64,000 bases of DNA, from the NCBI GenBank assembly GCA_022495005.1, contig JAGYXB010001356.1, forward strand, positions 608,724 through 672,723, in the 5' to 3' direction. A program made the position numbers and the translations under genes. Shown here piece by piece: positions 60,801-64,000 of the stretch (position 1 is its first letter; every line of letters begins with the position of its first letter). The DNA is from Rhyacophila brunnea (Eukaryota > Arthropoda > Insecta > Trichoptera > Rhyacophilidae). The notes below the pieces were generated by a model. That model made no database searches. It was not told the DNA's origin and was given only the letters and a program-made list of their open reading frames with translations.

Positions 60801-61038
60801 AGGCACCGGAATCTAGAAGACCCCGTGCCCCAATACCTCCTAACCAAAACTTCAAAAAAGGTCTCTCATCCACATACTCTTTTTTGCAAATAAGAGCGAC
60901 TAACTTATCGTTCCTAAAAAAATATTTTGTATAGTTAACTATATCTATCCACTCTCTTTTACGTACTTGTTTGGACGGTCTGAGAGAATGGATGGCTACT
61001 CGTTTTTTGACGAGCCGCTGTGCTTGCTGGAAGTGCAT
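57823..61038 (-). CDS. pol: Ty3/gypsy pol polyprotein (protease, RT, RNase H, integrase)
   Basis: The uninterrupted 1071-codon frame has all enzyme parts of a Metaviridae pol in the Ty3 order. Retropepsin: LLDSGAS (residues 74-80) and ILGID (about 146-150). Reverse transcriptase: Asp317 in SSIDLSKAF and YIDD (380-383). RNase H: Asp532, Glu571 and Asp598. Integrase zinc finger: His722, His730, Cys759 and Cys762. Integrase core: Asp792, Asp852 and Glu888, a D-35-E spacing. There is no chromodomain. The frame overlaps the gag end by 43 bases in a different phase, as for frameshift-expressed pol, so the annotated Met may not be used. One RT motif is unusual: PFGTKNSSAELQRLSD where most relatives have a Phe and Gln-Arg. 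Confidence 0.95.
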   Translation of the reverse strand: MHFQQAQRLVKKRVAIHSLRPSKQVRKREWIDIVNYTKYFFRNDKLVALICKKEYVDERPFLKFWLGGIGARGLLDSGASLSCLSKDAAATLLEKGFKLYKSRISIESVDGTVQPAFGALKIPVKVGHETKTVYFTVIPNLQPDVILGIDFWKLFNIAPEIVYLNKNRNHDSFKINSITSKNSTNFSEVEHSQLASVKEKFESISFERCGLGRTHLIQHRIVTNGGAIKQRYYPLSPAKQATLENELDDMLKLGVVRRSRSAWSNPILIVPKKDGTGRFCLDSRKLNAITVPDSYPLPYISQILDNLRDAKFISSIDLSKAFWQIPLTEDSCGKTAFVVPRRGLFEFVVMPFGTKNSSAELQRLSDSLFGPEFEAKVFCYIDDVIVISEDFDSHMKLLDRVFEKFKQSGMTINFSKSEFCRKELKYLGYVVNEEGLHCDPVKLDSVRNFPVPKNSRDVKSFLGLCSYYRRFIDNFAKVASPLTGLTSVRKGASAFTWSDEAQASFEALKLALTSAPVLACPDFASPFTLHCDASNLGLGSVLTQEFSDGEHPIAFYSRTLTKPQRNYTTTELELLAILDSIFHFRRYLEGNKFTVITDHASLKWLTTLESPQGRLARWAARLSQYDFSIKHRPGRLNTVPDVLSRNPVVISSVSASNTADPPDLWFENLVNNVKSHPEKFPRFKFEGDKLLRFKAGDLPLDDSNWKECVKGADRTKLISEFHSGNASVHFGTFKTFKRISSLFYWPGIYRDIKLFIKSCAICKAYKHTTSAPAGLMSNPKEVDRPMQSLSIDLIGPLPKSKEGYMHILSVVDVFSKYVWLHPLRKATATPIIKFIEQEIFLKHGVPNSILSDNGRQFISKEFKAFTKKYSIPKLFLNAVYSPQSNTVERYNQTVGTSLALLVGKDQRLWSQYLQSVQTAINASVNLATKYFPYFLMHGREIILDGRFHLPKDYLKAKDSVLPAAADCAQYVDRIQNLPFVFEIVQAQLLENFQSNARRYNLRRKDTELIVGQRVWRRNFKLSDAANYFSTKLAQRYVENIVLTKISPLVYELGDLNGKPLGRFHIKDIAKY

Positions 61039-61475
61039 GCGTGCTGGCTCCTGATAGACTGTTTGTCATCACTACCAATTCTCACTGACTTCGGTGAATG
61101 CGTGTCACTGCAACACGCGGCATGCTCGTTGCAACTGGAATTGTTGCGTGATTTGCTGAGCGGTTTACAGTGACGTGCGTTATGCTTATGTTTCTGAAAC
61201 CGGTCAGAACTAATTCTGATCTTATCATTAACCGAAGTCGAAGGATGAGCGTGTATTGCCGTAACTTCGCGTTCTGAAGGGTTGGTCGAAATGAAAGAGA
61301 TTGGAGCCAACTTTGATCTCTCAATGTCGCTACAAACTCTTACTAACTCAGTGAACGTCTTGGGCTTTTGCAGGCTGACACCTGTACGAATGCGTTCTAC
61401 CATTCTGCTCGTAATTATTTCCATTAGATCACTAACAGAGTATGCAGGTCTCAATCTACCCGCTAGCAATCTCAT
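60996..61475 (-). CDS. gag: gag, C-terminal part only
   Basis: The 159-codon frame reads LLAGRLRPAYSVSDLMEI, then LVRVCSDIERSKLAP, like the C-terminal half of insect gypsy capsid domains, followed by a basic, Ser- and His-rich tail. There is no complete CCHC knuckle. The open frame runs upstream through the primer-binding site into the 5' LTR edge, which leaves no room for the usual N-terminal gag. This is best explained by an internal deletion joining the PBS to mid-gag. With pol intact, this copy would depend on gag from elsewhere. Confidence 0.7.
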   Translation of the reverse strand: MRLLAGRLRPAYSVSDLMEIITSRMVERIRTGVSLQKPKTFTELVRVCSDIERSKLAPISFISTNPSEREVTAIHAHPSTSVNDKIRISSDRFQKHKHNARHCKPLSKSRNNSSCNEHAACCSDTHSPKSVRIGSDDKQSIRSQHACTSSKHSGSSKNE

Positions 61476-61480
61476 ATCAA

Positions 61481-61491
61481 GTTGGGCGCCA
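61481..61491 (-). other. Primer-binding site (tRNA-Lys type)
   Basis: On the - strand TGGCGCCCAAC follows the 5' LTR end (ATGTTACA) after one base. It matches the 3' end expected of a tRNA-Lys primer, as in several gypsy elements. The following bases (TTGATATGAG) do not extend the match. Confidence 0.7.
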
Positions 61492-61492
61492 A

Positions 61493-62418
61493 TGTAACAT
61501 TCATGATAGATACAAGATATTTAACAAGAAATTTAGATCGGTACATATTTGGAATAGCTTTACCTTCATCAGACTTATACTTCTGAAGCCGCTCGTTCCG
61601 ACCTCGCTCTCTCGTCCACCTAACTTTGCCACCTTCTGGTGTAGAACATGAGAATTTCTTATCAAAGGGAGTGGATCCGACCGCTATTTGGAGCAGCTAA
61701 ACCCACGCCGGGAAGCAACTCCCTTGGCGTGGATTCCCAGACTCACAGGAGTCTGGAGTTAGGCTTGCACGTTTCCTTCAACCTTTGAGGTACCCCCGTC
61801 CAACAGGGTTGGACGCCAGCTAGCTTTTCTTTGGGAGGGAAACAGCTGCAAAAGACCATGTGTTTACTGGGACTCTAGGTTGATAAGTGAAAGAGGTTTC
61901 AAAGTATGTCGCTGAAATGCGGTTACATTTAATGAGAGATTATTTCAGCGATGGTTTACAAAAAGATTATAAAGAAGTGGGACGGAGGCCCTCACAGGAG
62001 CGTCTCCGTCACCAGCAAATGGCACTAACCTAGACACAATTTCTAATTACATATTTACATGCATCGAGCCCTCCTTAACGTCCTTCCATTCCCAAGTCCA
62101 AGGGGGGTATTCCCGGGTGAAGATGACACCAACACTTTACCCTTCGGCACGGGTATGGAAATATGCCATCCATTGTTGAAGCGTGTGCTCCTAACACGAC
62201 CGCGTTGCGCGGCACGAGCGCGTCCGCCCGGTAGAACGTTTGGAACCAGAAGAAGGAAGTTGCCTCCCACGCACTTGTGTTCTCGCCCCCGCCGCTACGT
62301 CCCCCCCACCTTGTCTGCTCCGGCCGTTGATTATTTGCAGCCAGCATGAGTTTGGTGTTGCCAGTTAAGAAAGTATATTTATGGTTTCTTTAGGTGACGA
62401 GTTCATCGCGTTACATCA
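61493..62418 (-). repeat. 5' LTR of the gypsy element
   Basis: It is 926 bp, from TGTAACAT to GTTACATCA on the + strand, TG...CA when read on the - strand. The final GTTACA and initial TGTAAC form a short terminal inverted repeat. It is nearly identical to 52124-52986. Confidence 0.85.
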
Positions 62419-62476
62419 TCCACGACCTTTTTAAAACCCGCATTAACGAGTTTATTTAATTCATCAGAAGTACGAA

Positions 62477-63139
62477 TCTAATATATAAAAATAAATATTT
62501 GTTTGTTTGTTCGTATTTTATGCGCTGCCATACCGTTCATCCGATTGCGATAAAACTTTGTCAACTTATTGTTTGCACTTTCGCAAAGGTTATAGGCTAT
62601 AATATAGCCTTTTAAATATATATTTTTATATATAACATATTATGTTATATATAAAAATGAATGTCTGTCTGTCTGTCTGTCCGATTCATCCTATTGCGAT
62701 GAAACTTTGGTGAGTTGTTGTGTGCACACCCGCAAAGGTTTCTGAATTAGAAAAACCATCTTCTTCTTCTATTCGTATGCGTTCCTATACCATTCATCCG
62801 ATTACGATGAAACTTTTGTCAGTTGTTGTGCGCACACCCGCGAAGGTTTCTAAATTAGTATTATATAAAATACAAAGTTTGTTGTTTGTTTGTTCCATCC
62901 AATTTTGAATTTTTGAATTTTTGTACTACATATTAATACTATTAATAACGTTTGCATATTTTGGATTCGATTTTAATTTAGTGTTTTTTTGTTTGACCTC
63001 CTATTAGAATTAGTTTCATATTGCCATATTGTATTACACAGATATTTTAATATTAAAAATATAATTACTTATTATTTTTTATATCTGAGATAAATGTATC
63101 CACGAAGTGACCCTGTGCAAAGCCGGGTACTTCAGCTTG
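62477..63139 (+). mobile_element. Non-autonomous Helitron-like element
   Basis: It starts TCTAATATATAAAAAT after an A and ends GAAGCCGGGTACTTC-type sequence, then CTTG followed by T. This is consistent with Helitron TC...CTRR ends and A/T insertion, except CTTG for CTAG. A subterminal stem GAAGTGACCC/GGGTACTTC lies just before the end. The interior holds three imperfect repeats of about 100-150 bp around ATTCATCC-ATTGCGATGAAACTTT and CACACCCGCGAAGGTTTC, with a GTCT microsatellite at about 62664. Confidence 0.65.
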
Positions 63140-64000
63140 TAACCAATAAAATAAATACGGACTGAGAAGAGTGGATAGAAACAGATGTGAGTTTCGTTCA
63201 AAAGTAGATGTATTCAAGTTGATGATGATTACCATATTTTACATTTTATTTTGTAGTGATGATTTTAATATAGATAGATAATACGTAATATTATTATCGT
63301 GTTTTTTGATTACATAATTTCATTAGGATACAGCAGGTATTTACACAAAATTCCTCGAATTCTAGCAATTATTTCTGGGGTTTCAATTAATTTCCAGGTA
63401 GCCAGTTGATCATATAAACTTTAATCAGTAAAATTCCTAATCTGTATAAGGATCGAATCATTCCGTCCTCTACCCAAAAACCCCTTGTTGACAATTGCGG
63501 TTTACGTGGGCCCGAAAAGTCTAACGTGCAAAATACATTATTGAGGAAACAGTACATTCTGGGTAAGTAGTTTGTGAAAGGATAGTTCAGTGTTTATTTA
63601 CAGTATAGTAGATATCATATATATTAGTAAACGTCTGATAGAAGAAAATTTGGATCGGTACCTATTTGATTTTTTTAATATCTACCTAAGTAGGTATCTA
63701 ATTTGACGCTTTACCATGATCTATCACCTGAATATAATATGGCAAACTTTACATGGTTTGGTTGCATAATAGTTACTAGAAGATTGATATACTATTAGTG
63801 TTTTTGAAAAGCTGTTTTAAAAACCAAACTTCATATGTATGTGATCATGGATGTTCATTTTAAAGCACACATACATCTTCCTATGACTTATACAATATAT
63901 AATAAACCATTCATTTTATTCAAATGAATAATTCACAAGATTTTTAGAATGTAATATTTCATATATTAAACATACATAACTTGGAAACACCTCAAATAAT
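63140..64000. other. No gene recognised
   Basis: AT-rich sequence up to the window end without identifiable features. Confidence 0.45.

Larger units (their letters stand above)
52115..62418 (-). mobile_element. Ty3/gypsy LTR retrotransposon, 10.3 kb
   Basis: Two LTRs in direct orientation bound a block of distinctly higher GC than either flank. Read on the - strand: 5' LTR (61493-62418), primer-binding site, truncated gag, intact pol, about 4.8 kb without a gene, 3' LTR (52115-52986). LTRs differ at about 8 positions in the 862 alignable bases by my count, so the insertion is fairly recent. No target duplication is visible (flanks ATGAA and TCCAC), which may reflect later change or rearrangement. 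There is no env-like frame. Confidence 0.85.

Overview
The window is arthropod, almost certainly insect, nuclear DNA. It is AT-rich, intron-bearing and packed with interspersed repeats. Order cannot be fixed from sequence alone; the frequent AGGTACCTA-type words and the mix of small DNA transposons fit Hemiptera or Lepidoptera. Nothing prokaryotic (operons, ribosome binding sites, CRISPR) is present.

Only one host gene is convincing. Three consecutive in-phase exons on the + strand (20662-20918, 22298-22461, 24664-24860) encode the C-terminus of a secreted protein that ends in a single thrombospondin type-1 (TSP1) repeat, followed by a poly(A) signal at 25025. Its 5' exons were not found. Its introns carry several small DNA transposons, one of which can be dated against an empty site in a paralogous repeat.

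The rest is mostly mobile DNA. Left third (0-20 kb): hAT-type MITEs with 8-bp target duplications (257-972, 14242-14951, 17280-17755), foldback MITEs (1521-2019, 2100-2281), LINE fragments (4.8-5.1 and 6.3-7.0 kb) and a Mutator-like transposase joined to a YqaJ-type exonuclease (7.0-9.8 kb, broken by two frameshifts). Middle (20-43 kb): a tRNA-derived SINE family (three copies), a 5'-truncated RNase H-bearing LINE (32.9-36.1 kb) split by an 823-bp solo LTR, a second LINE tail (40.8-41.5 kb) and more hAT MITEs. Right third (43-64 kb): a decayed Ty3/gypsy pol (47.5-49.5 kb), and a much younger relative, a 10.3-kb gypsy element at 52.1-62.4 kb with about 99% identical LTRs, an intact 1071-codon pol, a gag that has lost its N-terminal part, and a 4.8-kb stretch between pol and 3' LTR with no convincing gene. 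A non-autonomous Helitron follows.

The least expected signal is structural. At 44.0-44.8 kb, repeated units keep stem-loop potential while the paired bases themselves change together (compensatory changes). A similar pair of repeats lies in the non-coding part of the young gypsy element at 56.06-56.35 kb. This suggests, as inference, that this gypsy lineage carries arrays of selected RNA or DNA hairpins downstream of pol.
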